A DNA stretch of 14,879 nucleotides from CAZVBV01 sp964513975 (lineage in GTDB: Bacteria > Patescibacteriota > Gracilibacteria > UBA4473): contig CAZEON010000027.1 of assembly GCA_964513975.1 (NCBI GenBank), positions 1 to 14,879 of the forward strand, read 5' to 3'. This document shows positions 1-6,315 of this stretch, piece after piece; positions within the stretch are counted from its first letter, which is position 1, and each line of letters opens with the position of its first letter. A program made the position numbers and the translations under genes. The notes beneath the pieces are model-generated. The model was not told the DNA's origin. It was given only the letters and a program-made list of their open reading frames with translations, and did no database searches.

Positions 1-108
1 CTCAAAAAGCTGGCGGATTCTAGTTTCTAAAGGGGGTTTGTCAACTTTATTTTTTAAAAAATGCCCATAATAGGTGTTTTTGGCTTGTTTTTGCATATAA
101 AAGACCAT
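1..108 (-). CDS. Possible gene start, truncated by the window edge
   Basis: An open frame of 36 codons runs from an ATG at 108 leftwards off the window without a stop. The peptide begins MVFYMQKQAKNTYYGHFLKN and continues with a basic, charged stretch, a plausible amino-acid mix for a real protein. An AGGGA tract 7 nt before the ATG could act as a Shine-Dalgarno, which is rare in this window. A second ATG lies at 96. The gene would be divergent from the winged-helix-like gene starting at 204. No family is recognised and the open stretch is short, so it could still be chance. Confidence 0.35.
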   Translation of the reverse strand, partial: MVFYMQKQAKNTYYGHFLKNKVDKPPLETRIRQLFE

Positions 109-167
109 GTTTTAATCCCTGATTCAAGGGGAAATTTGGATATAAGAAAAGCTCCTCCATTTAGTAG

Positions 168-196
168 GAGACGGTTTTATTCTTTTTAGCTATAAT
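168..196 (+). promoter_or_regulatory. Promoter with -10 box 7 nt before the ATG
   Basis: A perfect TATAAT lies at 191-196, and the ATG at 204 is only 7 nt further. Transcription from this box would start at or next to the start codon, leaving no room for a Shine-Dalgarno. The -35 position at 17-nt spacing (168-173, GAGACG) is weak, matching 3 of 6. A CTCCT/AGGAG inverted repeat (152-156/166-170) lies just upstream and could bind a regulator or end divergent transcription. Confidence 0.5.
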
Positions 197-203
197 CCTA
201 GAG

Positions 204-530
204 ATGAAATTTCAAAGAATGATTTTGAAAGCGGTTCAAAAGGGGAAATCTTTAGAAGACTTAGAAATGCTTATTAAAAAAAAGAAGAAAAAATTATTTC
301 CAAGGAAGCATCTTCAGGAAATTTTAGATTTTTTGTATGAGGAGTCTTACTTAAGAGAAAAAATCCGTTGCGAAAAGGACACAGATTTTTGGTACCAGGA
401 AGATCTATCTGCTTATTTAACAGAAAAAGGTCATCGGTTTGGAAAAGTTAATTGGGAAAAAATATTGAATTGGGTTTTTACGATATTGGGTCTCGGGGTA
501 GCTTTATTTTCAATTTTTTATACTAAATGA
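204..530 (+). CDS. Small winged-helix-like protein with a C-terminal membrane anchor
   Basis: This 108-aa protein is very basic at the N-terminus (a run of six lysines near residues 25-30). Residues about 35-80 resemble the second half of a winged-helix fold: a helix ending FLYEESYL, a hairpin, then YLTEKG, the usual wing-end pattern of LT-x-KG type regulators. Residues 85-106 (WEKILNWVFTILGLGVALFS) form one hydrophobic segment ending two residues from the C-terminus, so it looks tail-anchored. The stop overlaps the next gene by ATGA, which implies translational coupling. A perfect TATAAT sits 7 nt before the ATG and no Shine-Dalgarno is present. The winged-helix call rests on pattern only; the membrane segment is clear. 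A membrane-bound sensor or regulator is one possible role, as inference. Confidence 0.7.
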   Translation: MKFQRMILKAVQKGKSLEDLEMLIKKKKKKLFPRKHLQEILDFLYEESYLREKIRCEKDTDFWYQEDLSAYLTEKGHRFGKVNWEKILNWVFTILGLGVALFSIFYTK

Positions 531-1288
531 AAAAAGAAAAATTCAATTCTAAAATTAAAAAATTCAAAACTGCAAGTGAATATCGAGAGTTTGTCGAAAC
601 GTGCAGATATGCGGACGAAGGCGATCTGACTAAAGAACAAATTCAAGTTTGTCTTGAAAAACAAAAGACATCTAATGACTATTTCATGTTTGCTGCTTAT
701 GCCCACTCTCTCACTCAACAACAGGTGCAAATATGTCTTGATGGACAAAAAAGTGCTAAAGATTGCCAGTATTTTGCTAATTCTTTCCAAATATATCTTA
801 CAAAAAAACAGTTGCAAATATGTCTTAACAAACAAAAAACCGCTAAAGATCATATGGATTTCGTCACAGATTGCTATAACAACCTTGCTCCCAGTCAGAT
901 ACAAGTATGTTTAGATAAACAAAAAGATAGCTTCGATTTTCTTTGGATTGCTAAAACATGCCAAAATAACCTCACATCAAAACAACTTCAATTATGTTTA
1001 AATAAACAGGAATCATGGTTAGATTTCATGAGAATCGCAGAATATTGTCATAGAAGTTTTACCAATAAACAGCTCCAAAGCTGTTTAGAAAAACAAATAA
1101 CCGCTGATAATTACTTTCTTTTTGCCAAATACTGTCAAGAAAGCATGTCAAAAGAGCAAATGCAAATTTGTATTAATAAATTAGAAACAGCCGGTCAATC
1201 CCGACGATTTGCTAAAAATTGTTTGTATAACCTTACAAGAGAACAGCATCAATTTTGTAAATCAAAAGGATGGTTCAATCTTATTTAA
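527..1288 (+). CDS. Protein of eight tandem 29-residue Cys-containing repeats
   Basis: The 253-aa protein is almost wholly a tandem repeat. The core QxQxC recurs with its Cys at residues 42, 70, 99, 128, 157, 186, 215 and 244, a spacing of 28 then six times 29. A unit reads roughly LTKKQLQICLNKQKTAKD followed by FAKxCxxx. Five of the units carry a second Cys (116, 145, 174, 203, 232), also 29 apart, and another is at 26. Each unit has two probable helices separated by short turns, so the whole should form an alpha-solenoid or superhelix. No signal peptide or membrane segment is visible, so it is probably cytosolic and a binding scaffold. It overlaps the preceding membrane protein by four bases (ATGA) and likely works with it. 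The periodicity resembles helical-repeat families such as TPR or Sel1, but the TPR and Sel1 consensus residues are absent. I do not recognise the family. Confidence 0.85.
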   Translation: MKKEKFNSKIKKFKTASEYREFVETCRYADEGDLTKEQIQVCLEKQKTSNDYFMFAAYAHSLTQQQVQICLDGQKSAKDCQYFANSFQIYLTKKQLQICLNKQKTAKDHMDFVTDCYNNLAPSQIQVCLDKQKDSFDFLWIAKTCQNNLTSKQLQLCLNKQESWLDFMRIAEYCHRSFTNKQLQSCLEKQITADNYFLFAKYCQESMSKEQMQICINKLETAGQSRRFAKNCLYNLTREQHQFCKSKGWFNLI

Positions 1289-1323
1289 AAAAATAGTTTG
1301 CAGTGAAGAATCCTATAAGATAA

Positions 1324-1497
1324 AAAAACAGGTCATGGAATACAACGAATATATTCAAAACAATATTAGAAAGAGAATTTTTGTTTTTAGAATTCGATAA
1401 ACAGGAAGTTTTAGATAACGGAATTCCAGAAGAGTCTTTAGAAAAAAAAGCAGAAAGCACGAAGATTTTTGAAAAAAAAATTAAAAGATATCGATAA
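1324..1497 (+). pseudogene. Frame remnant without a usable start, likely a decayed gene end
   Basis: A 57-codon open frame ends at TAA 1495-1497 and has no ATG or GTG. Its translation is protein-like and strongly charged (for example EFLFLEFDKQEVLDNGIPEE, ending KKIKRYR). The frame one position away carries protein-like sequence just upstream (KKIVCSEESYKIKKQV near 1288-1335), which suggests one gene split by a frameshift around 1350. It follows the 29-residue-repeat gene on the same strand and may be an eroded third member of that operon. Function is unknown. Confidence 0.35.
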
Positions 1498-1510
1498 TTC
1501 TTTTTCTTCC

Positions 1511-1596
1511 CTCCCTCTTTTCTAAAGAGGGAGTTGGAGGGAGATTTTATAATTTCTTAAGAAATCCCCCTTTCATTCCCCCTTTTTCAAAGGGGG
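1511..1596. repeat. Two G/C-rich hairpin intergenic repeats
   Basis: Two strong hairpins lie in the spacer before uvrD. One pairs CTCCCTCTTT (1511-1520) with AAAGAGGGAG (1524-1533) across a 3-nt loop. The other pairs CCCCCTTT (1578-1585) with AAAGGGGG (1589-1596), also with a 3-nt loop. Their shape matches widespread dispersed intergenic repeats of the type 'AAAGGGGGA'. They could also act as bidirectional terminators between the repeat-protein operon and uvrD. The purine-rich right arm mimics a Shine-Dalgarno before an ATG at 1600, which is why that upstream ATG was not chosen for uvrD. Confidence 0.6.
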
Positions 1597-1635
1597 AGGA
1601 TGGCACATTTTTTTTTAAAACTTCGGAATTGGCGA

Positions 1636-1664
1636 TTGAAAATTGGAAATGTTTTCTCTACACT
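1636..1664 (+). promoter_or_regulatory. uvrD promoter
   Basis: TTGAAA (1636-1641) and TACACT (1659-1664) are separated by exactly 17 nt. The predicted start of transcription is near 1671, giving a leader of about 7 nt before the ATG at 1678, again without a Shine-Dalgarno. This supports 1678 as the true start. Confidence 0.5.
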
Positions 1665-1677
1665 CCCCTCACAAAAA

Positions 1678-3939
1678 ATGACGAATCCAATTCTTGACAC
1701 ACTCAACGACCATCAGAAGGAAGCCGTGGAAGTCCTTTCTGGACCATTATTAATCTTAGCTGGTGCTGGATCTGGGAAGACAAAATGTCTGACGCATCGA
1801 ATCGCGAACATCATCGCCCACGGCGTAGAGGGAAATAAAATTTTGGCCGTTACGTTTACCAATAAAGCGGCGAACGAGATGAAGACGCGAATCGAAAAAC
1901 TTTTGACTCTAACCCGGGTTAGGAAAACCGAACCCGGGTTAGGAAATAAAATGCCAACCGTTGGGACGTTCCATGCAGTGTGTGTGCGGATTTTGCGTGC
2001 AGATATTGAACAGCTCGCCTGTGGAATAAATAAGAATTTTGTTATTTTCGACACAGCAGACACTCAGAGTTTGATGAAACTGCTTCTCAAGGAAGCTGGA
2101 TTTGATGAGAAAGAAATAAAATTCCGAGCGGTTCTGTCTCATATTTCTTCAGCCAAGAATCTTCTCCTTGGCGCCGAGGAGTACTTCGACACCGTGGAAA
2201 TGGGAGAAAATCGGTTTACCAAAGCCGTGAAAGTACTCTTTCCGCTCTACCAAAAACGACTCGCAGAGCACAATGCGCTCGATTTCGATGATCTTCTCCA
2301 AAAGACCGTTGAACTCTTTGAACAATGTCCCGATGTACTGAAAAAATATCGGAAGCGATGGAACCATTTATTGGTCGATGAGTATCAGGATACCAACTTC
2401 GCGCAATATCGATTGGTGCGATTGCTCGCCGACGAACATCACAACTTATGCGTGATTGGAGATGATCATCAGTCTATTTATAGTTTCCGAGGCGCTGACT
2501 ACACCAATATTTTGAATTTTGAAAAAGACTTTCCTGCTGCGAAGGTGATTACCCTCGAACAGAATTACAGATCGTCTTCCAACATCCTCGCGAACGCGAA
2601 TATGCTCATAGGATACAATCAAACAGGGCATCCAAAAAAGCTTTGGACGAAAAATGAAGAAGGGGAAAAGATACAGGTGCACGAACTGCACAATGAAAAA
2701 GCAGAGGGAGAATTTGTCGCTGAAGAGATTCGGAAAATGAAAGATGACGGGTTGGTGAATTATGCCGACTGTGCGATTCTCTACCGAATGAATGCACAGA
2801 GTCGAGCACTCGAAGAAGCGTTCATGCGACGACAGATTCCGTACCAGATTGTGGGTGGAACGCGCTTTTTTGACCGAAAAGAAATCAAGGATATCGTGGC
2901 GTACTTGCGACTAATATTCAATCCACGAGACGACATTGCGTTCTTGCGCATTATCAATGTACCAACGCGAAAGATCGGACCAGCGACGATTGAAGTGGTG
3001 AAGAAATATTCTGAGAATTATACAATGTCGCTCTTGGAAGTATTGGGAAGCGCAGAGGGAATGGAAGAGCTTTCTGATTCGAAGAAAGAAGTTTTGAAGA
3101 AGTTTTACACACAGATTCAAGCACTCCAAAAGGTGGCAGAAAAAGAACCTATCTCGATCCTCCTTGATAGACTGATTGAAAAAATTGAATATGTGAAATA
3201 CCTCGATGATGGATCAGGAGAGGGGGAAGCGAGAATTCAAAATGTGCAGGAGCTTTTTTCTGTAGCGACACGATACGATAGTGCCGATGATTCACTGGCA
3301 GCCTTTTTAGAAGGAGTGGCATTGATTTCCGACCTTGATAATCTCAACAAAGACGCCGACTCGGTTACGATGATGACGATTCATGCGTCGAAGGGATTGG
3401 AGTTTCCGGTCGTTTTTCTCCCTGGATGGGAGGAAGGGATTTTCCCAAGTTCCAGTTCACAGTTCTCCGCCGAACAACTCGAAGAAGAACGACGGCTTGG
3501 ATATGTAGCGATCACCAGGTCAGAAAAAAAATGCACGATTCTTCATGCGCAACAACGGATGATCTTTGGAAAAACAGAATACGGAGCGCCATCAAAATTC
3601 ATCTCTGAACTTGACGATGCGTGCACAGAGCACAATAGAATAGCAAAGATGAGCCATTCTGCAGGTTCGTCGCTTTATGGTCGTCGAGTGCCCGACGCAG
3701 GTTTGCAAAAAGCAAAAGAATCCATCCTCCACGCGCCACCCAAAAACAGAAAAGAAGCATTGTTTGGGATCTCCGAAAATGAAACCGAGTACCAAATTGG
3801 AACTCGTATTTGTCACGCTGAGTGGGGAGAGGGAACCATCATTCAAATCGCAGGAGATGTATTATCGGTCGCATTCTCTGGTCGAGGGATTCAGAAGATC
3901 GTCGCTTCGATTGCTCCGATTGAAGTGGTAAGTGAATGA
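1678..3939 (+). CDS. pcrA: UvrD/PcrA-type DNA helicase
   Basis: This is a superfamily 1A 3'-5' ATP-dependent DNA helicase used in excision repair and in removing replication blocks. With the start at 1678 it has 753 aa, close to the family norm. It begins MTNPILDTLNDHQKEAV, which carries the Q motif. Walker A is AGAGSGKT (residues 28-35), motif Ia TFTNKAANEM (59-68), Walker B LLVDEYQDTN (231-240), motif III IGDDHQSIYSFRGAD (260-274) and motif IV EQNYRSS (294-300). Motif V is TIHASKGLEFPVVF and motif VI RRLGYVAITR. The C-terminus keeps the Tudor-like ICHAEWGEGTI module that binds RNA polymerase in PcrA. An ATG 78 nt upstream exists but lies inside a repeat. A short insert (about residues 79-90) encoded by a palindromic repeat lies between motif Ia and the TFHAVCVRILR motif. 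The gene stands alone before a tRNA. Confidence 0.96.
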   Translation: MTNPILDTLNDHQKEAVEVLSGPLLILAGAGSGKTKCLTHRIANIIAHGVEGNKILAVTFTNKAANEMKTRIEKLLTLTRVRKTEPGLGNKMPTVGTFHAVCVRILRADIEQLACGINKNFVIFDTADTQSLMKLLLKEAGFDEKEIKFRAVLSHISSAKNLLLGAEEYFDTVEMGENRFTKAVKVLFPLYQKRLAEHNALDFDDLLQKTVELFEQCPDVLKKYRKRWNHLLVDEYQDTNFAQYRLVRLLADEHHNLCVIGDDHQSIYSFRGADYTNILNFEKDFPAAKVITLEQNYRSSSNILANANMLIGYNQTGHPKKLWTKNEEGEKIQVHELHNEKAEGEFVAEEIRKMKDDGLVNYADCAILYRMNAQSRALEEAFMRRQIPYQIVGGTRFFDRKEIKDIVAYLRLIFNPRDDIAFLRIINVPTRKIGPATIEVVKKYSENYTMSLLEVLGSAEGMEELSDSKKEVLKKFYTQIQALQKVAEKEPISILLDRLIEKIEYVKYLDDGSGEGEARIQNVQELFSVATRYDSADDSLAAFLEGVALISDLDNLNKDADSVTMMTIHASKGLEFPVVFLPGWEEGIFPSSSSQFSAEQLEEERRLGYVAITRSEKKCTILHAQQRMIFGKTEYGAPSKFISELDDACTEHNRIAKMSHSAGSSLYGRRVPDAGLQKAKESILHAPPKNRKEALFGISENETEYQIGTRICHAEWGEGTIIQIAGDVLSVAFSGRGIQKIVASIAPIEVVSE
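1911..1946. repeat. Duplicated palindrome inside uvrD
   Basis: AACCCGGGTTAGGAAA occurs twice, at 1911-1926 and 1931-1946, with a 4-nt spacer. The first copy sits in a perfect 14-bp palindrome, CTAACCCGGGTTAG (1910-1923). It encodes residues about 79-88 (TRVRKTEPGL) in frame, at a loop where family members vary in length. Confidence 0.75.
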
Positions 3940-3988
3940 GGGAATTTTCGATTTTCGATTGCCAATTTTCAATTTAATCTCTCCTGTC

Positions 3989-4007
3989 ATTCCAGCTTGT
4001 CTGGAAT
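3989..4007. repeat. Dispersed palindromic repeat downstream of uvrD
   Basis: ATTCCAG and CTGGAAT form a perfect 7-bp stem around a CTTGT loop, preceded by GTC. This is the common 'GTCATTCCAG..CTGGAATC' type of intergenic palindrome. Related GTCATT-starting repeats recur in this window near 13285 and 14097. It may also end uvrD transcription, but there is no T-tract. Confidence 0.55.
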
Positions 4008-4079
4008 CGGATAAAAACTTGGAATCTGCTTGGAAGCGCTGAGCGCATTGCCTGTTATTAGTTTTTGCTTTACAAAATT

Positions 4080-4107
4080 TTGACAGGAAAGTAATTTTTT
4101 ATACTAT
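4080..4107 (+). promoter_or_regulatory. tRNA-Ile promoter
   Basis: A perfect TTGACA lies at 4080-4085. Downstream is an overlapping pair of -10 candidates, TATACT (4100-4105, 14-nt spacing) and TACTAT (4102-4107, 16-nt spacing). The second has the better spacing. The mature tRNA begins at 4131. Confidence 0.55.
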
Positions 4108-4130
4108 CTCCCCGTTCTCACAACAAATTC

Positions 4131-4207
<77 letters not shown>

Positions 4208-4237
4208 TTGTTCAATAAGATGTCATAAAGTAAATAT

Positions 4238-4329
4238 CCCTGGGCTTACGCCACAGGGCATTTCAACTGAATTCAAGCGAAGCTTGTCCTAATTTTGTTT
4301 TGGATAACAAAACTTCATTAGGATTTTTT
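4238..4329 (+). terminator. Three consecutive hairpins ending in a T-tract after tRNA-Ile
   Basis: Hairpin 1 (4238-4258) pairs CCCTGGGC with GCC-A-CAGGG around TTAC. Hairpin 2 (4274-4286) pairs CAAGC with GCTTG around GAA. Hairpin 3 (4288-4322) pairs CCTAAT and GTTTTG with CAAAAC and ATTAGG, with a TTT/TTC internal loop, and is followed by six T (4324-4329). The last is a good intrinsic terminator for the tRNA transcript. The first two may be dispersed repeats or 3' processing guides. Confidence 0.7.
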
Positions 4330-4442
4330 CCATCCCTCGCCCTGACGGGACGGGGAATTTCTAGCGGATTATTAAAGAAACTCTACCGAGCTTTGTTTTT
4401 TATAATCAAAAGTCCTTAGTATTTTTACTTCGACTTCAATAA

Positions 4443-4661
4443 TTACTTTGAAAATTCTTTAATTTTTGCATCAATTTTATCAATTTTTTCATCAACCATT
4501 GAACCCTTCTTAGCGCCAAGTTTTAACTTCACAAGTTGAGCAATTACATAATGTCGATCGTCAGGATGAACTTCAAATACTTCTAAATCTAAAAGCCGAT
4601 CAGGTTCCATGTTTCTAAGATCTTCTGACATCAGATAACTTTCACTTTCTTTAAATTCCAT
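4443..4661 (-). CDS. Hypothetical 72-aa protein
   Basis: This small acidic-then-basic protein starts MEFKESESYLMSEDL and ends in a charged, probably coiled-coil helix (VDEKIDKIDAKIKEFSK). There is no signal peptide, Cys pair or membrane segment. The amino-acid mix and helical heptad pattern look genuine, and TATATT lies 7 nt before the ATG as in other genes of this window. It is transcribed towards the tRNA terminator region. No family is recognised. Its small size and charge would fit an antitoxin or a small regulatory protein, but nothing in the sequence shows this. Confidence 0.6.
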   Translation of the reverse strand: MEFKESESYLMSEDLRNMEPDRLLDLEVFEVHPDDRHYVIAQLVKLKLGAKKGSMVDEKIDKIDAKIKEFSK

Positions 4662-4668
4662 TTTCTTT

Positions 4669-4674
4669 AATATA
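4669..4674 (-). promoter_or_regulatory. -10 box 7 nt before the 72-aa gene
   Basis: On the minus strand TATATT is followed by 7 nt and then the ATG at 4661, placing the predicted transcript start on the start codon. No good -35 is visible at 17 nt. A TTGACA further upstream on the same strand is too far away (33 nt) to pair with it. Confidence 0.4.
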
Positions 4675-4757
4675 AGGCAATGTCTTTTTAACGAATTAAA
4701 TACATTTTGTCAAGTCTTTCTCAGAAAGAAATACCTTTTGATTCAAGCAACTACTGG

Positions 4758-4970
4758 CTAAGTAAGACAAACTCCCTTCTTTGTTGCTGTCGGGGCGCAG
4801 AACATCTGTTTGAGTTCTCGGTATTGGTCTAGTTTGTAGAGCGTCCTACGAATGCGGATGTCTTGATAAAGCTTCTCGAAGAGAACTTTAAGGGTTAGTA
4901 AGTTGGCCCACTAGGTAAAATTGGAAGATTCTTGAGTGAATCGGGTGATCTTCTTTTCTTTTTCTGTCAT
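4758..4970 (-). pseudogene. Small gene interrupted by an amber codon
   Basis: From ATG 4970 a 71-codon frame is open except for TAG at codon 20 (4911-4913). Both sides are protein-like in the same frame: MTEKEKKITRFTQESSNFT, then WANLLTLKVLFEKLYQ and RRTLYKLDQYRELKQMFCAP, ending at TAG 4758-4760. Codon-position continuity across the amber makes a single recent nonsense mutation the simplest reading. The product would be a basic helical protein of 70 aa. It is divergent from the AbrB-like remnant on the other side of an 18-bp palindrome. No family is recognised; a toxin or transposase tail are possibilities that the sequence does not settle. Confidence 0.5.
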
Positions 4971-4977
4971 TCTCTTC

Positions 4978-4995
4978 TACGTATTCGAATACGTA
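4978..4995. promoter_or_regulatory. Perfect 18-bp palindrome between two divergent decayed genes
   Basis: TACGTATTCGAATACGTA is exactly self-complementary. It lies 7 nt upstream of the minus-strand ATG at 4970 and about 25 nt before the region with coding character on the plus strand. This placement suits an operator bound by a dimeric regulator controlling both directions. An AbrB-like protein encoded next door is a candidate partner, as inference. Confidence 0.5.
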
Positions 4996-5129
4996 CTTAA
5001 CAAATATCATAGTATGTCTAAAACCCGCACCAGAATCAGTTTAAGAGCTTACAAAAGTTGGAGGGAGTAGTTACTATGTCACTATCCCTTTGAATGTTAT
5101 TCGACCATCGGCTCTGAGGAAAGCGAGGA

Positions 5130-5255
5130 ATGCTCACTTCGAGTGGTGACCTCAGTGGAACCAGGCTCGAAGAAGAATTCGGGTGGCGAGAACGGCAAAA
5201 GCTTGTGGTGAAAAAACGAGGAAAGAAATTGATTATTAAAGATTGGGAAGGGTGA
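5130..5255 (+). CDS. 41-aa ORF resembling the C-terminal half of an AbrB/SpoVT-type protein
   Basis: The ORF starts at ATG 5130, preceded by GAGGA 9 nt upstream. Its second half, TRLEEEFGWRERQKLVVKK followed by RGKKLIIKDWEG, resembles the strand-rich end of small SpoVT/AbrB swapped-hairpin DNA-binding proteins, which usually act as antitoxins or transcription regulators. The N-terminal strand of that fold is missing. In the same frame upstream, from 5022, the sequence is again protein-like (QFKSLQKLEGVVTMSLSL) but broken by TGA at 5091-5093 and 5115-5117. I therefore suspect a degraded gene of about 75 codons whose middle was replaced or frameshifted; expression of the 41-aa part alone is uncertain. 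A terminator overlaps its stop codon. Confidence 0.45.
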   Translation: MLTSSGDLSGTRLEEEFGWRERQKLVVKKRGKKLIIKDWEG

Positions 5256-5274
5256 AAGCATTCCTTCTTTTTTT
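5247..5274 (+). terminator. Intrinsic terminator after the AbrB-like ORF
   Basis: GAAGGG-TG and CA-TCCTTC pair around an AAAG tetraloop (5247-5267, one G-U pair and one bulged T), followed directly by seven T (5268-5274). The hairpin contains the TGA stop of the ORF. Confidence 0.7.
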
Positions 5275-5375
5275 GACGATTGTTCGAATTCCATTACAGT
5301 CTTTCGTACACATGAAACAACAGAAGGACTCGCTATGTGTGGTACTGATGAAGAATCTTGTGGATGAGGAAGGGT

Positions 5376-5404
5376 TTGTAATTTGTATCAAAACATGGTA
5401 TAAT
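5376..5404 (+). promoter_or_regulatory. Glycosyltransferase promoter, leaderless layout
   Basis: TTGTAA (5376-5381) and a perfect TATAAT (5399-5404) are 17 nt apart. The ATG at 5413 is 8 nt after the -10 box, so the transcript should begin on or within about 2 nt of the start codon. No Shine-Dalgarno is present. Confidence 0.7.
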
Positions 5405-5412
5405 TAAACTTA

Positions 5413-6315
5413 ATGGTCCAAAAATTCTCTGTCATCATCCCCTCGTACAACGAAGGTGATTGGTTGAAAAAAACGGTCTTCGGGGTACTTGAGAACACGA
5501 CTTATCCCGATTTTGAAATCGTGGTGGTGGCTGATGGGTGCACAGATAACTCGTGTGACTTCTTGAAGAAGGGAGTTCCCAACGTAAAGTTGGTATCTCT
5601 TCCAACCTCTGTGGGAGCGGCAAAGGCACGGAACGAGGGGGCGAAACATGCAGACGGAGAGCTTTTTGTATTCCTTGATTCGCATATGATTCCAACAGAT
5701 GAGAGTTGGTTAAGTGAATTGGCGTTACAACTTGAGAATGAAAAAGTCGGAGCCGCCACACTGAAGATTCCATACCTCGAGGAAGCGAATCGAGTGGCCT
5801 ATATTTATACGATTAAGGATTTATTACTCGAACCAACGTGGGTGGCACCAACATCAAAAACAGAGATTCAACCGGTGCCAGCGATCCCTGGAGCCTGCTT
5901 TGGCATTCGAAAGAACATGTTTGAGCAGACGGGAGGATTTGATTCTGGTCTTATGAAATGGGGACGAGAAGATTTAGAATACTCACTTCGTTTGTGGCGA
6001 TTGGGGTATGACTTGACGATGTCACCGAGGGCTGGAATTGCTCATTCATGGGAACGAAAACGAACCTTCGAAATCTCATGGAATGAGGTGGATTACAATA
6101 TTTTACGTACCGCACTCACCCTTCTTTCTCCGGATTACGCGGACAAAGTTACCGCGCACCTTCAAACGATTCGCCCACAAAACGTCACAAAATATCTTCA
6201 TTTGATCAAACAAGATGAAGCATTTCAGGCGCGAAAAGAGAACCTTACCAAACAATTTAAACGTAGTTTTCATGGTTACCTTAGTACTTTTAGTCGGCTT
6301 CTACCGATTAATTAA
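5413..6315 (+). CDS. GT-A family glycosyltransferase with DxH motif
   Basis: The 300-aa protein has the family-2 start KFSVIIPSYNEGDWL and the nucleotide-binding VVVADGCTDNS (37-47). The metal-binding motif is DSH (89-91) in FVFLDSHMIP rather than the usual DxD. The acceptor-side motif is GGFDSGLMKWGREDLEYSLR (174-193). DxH together with GGFD-x-WG-x-E/D-LE-x-S is the signature layout of polypeptide GalNAc-transferase-like (GT27-like) domains, so a sugar transfer to protein or peptide is possible; transfer to a polysaccharide or lipid is equally open. There is no membrane segment, so it should act at the cytosolic side. The C-terminal 80 residues are a helical extension. It has its own promoter and precedes the S41 protease gene by 101 nt. 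The superfamily call is firm; the substrate is unknown. Confidence 0.9.
   Translation: MVQKFSVIIPSYNEGDWLKKTVFGVLENTTYPDFEIVVVADGCTDNSCDFLKKGVPNVKLVSLPTSVGAAKARNEGAKHADGELFVFLDSHMIPTDESWLSELALQLENEKVGAATLKIPYLEEANRVAYIYTIKDLLLEPTWVAPTSKTEIQPVPAIPGACFGIRKNMFEQTGGFDSGLMKWGREDLEYSLRLWRLGYDLTMSPRAGIAHSWERKRTFEISWNEVDYNILRTALTLLSPDYADKVTAHLQTIRPQNVTKYLHLIKQDEAFQARKENLTKQFKRSFHGYLSTFSRLLPIN

Noticed and set aside
518..904. Minus-strand 128-codon frame inside the repeat-protein gene
   Set aside because: It is a shadow of the 29-residue repeat gene; its own repeats simply mirror the sense strand.
1209..1400. 63-codon plus-strand ORF overlapping the end of the repeat protein
   Set aside because: Its first part is an out-of-frame reading of the repeat gene; only the part after 1288 is protein-like and is treated as a pseudogene fragment.
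1511..1596. CRISPR-like array from the repeated G/C hairpins
   Set aside because: There are only two different hairpins, with no repeated unit-spacer order and no cas genes.
1600..1677. Upstream ATG at 1600 as the uvrD start
   Set aside because: It would add 26 residues outside the family and lies in a hairpin repeat; a promoter lies between it and the ATG at 1678.
4730..5275. A structured non-coding RNA such as RNase P RNA, tmRNA or a T-box leader (several hairpins, GAGGAAAG, GGGTGG and a terminator)
   Set aside because: The landmark sequences of RNase P, tmRNA and T-box (including the ACCGCG tail) are missing, and most of the stretch is explained by two protein-like frames on opposite strands.
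5097..5294. Minus-strand 65-codon frame opposite the AbrB-like ORF
   Set aside because: Its composition is low-complexity (Ser, Phe, Pro rich) and it is the shadow of a better plus-strand frame.
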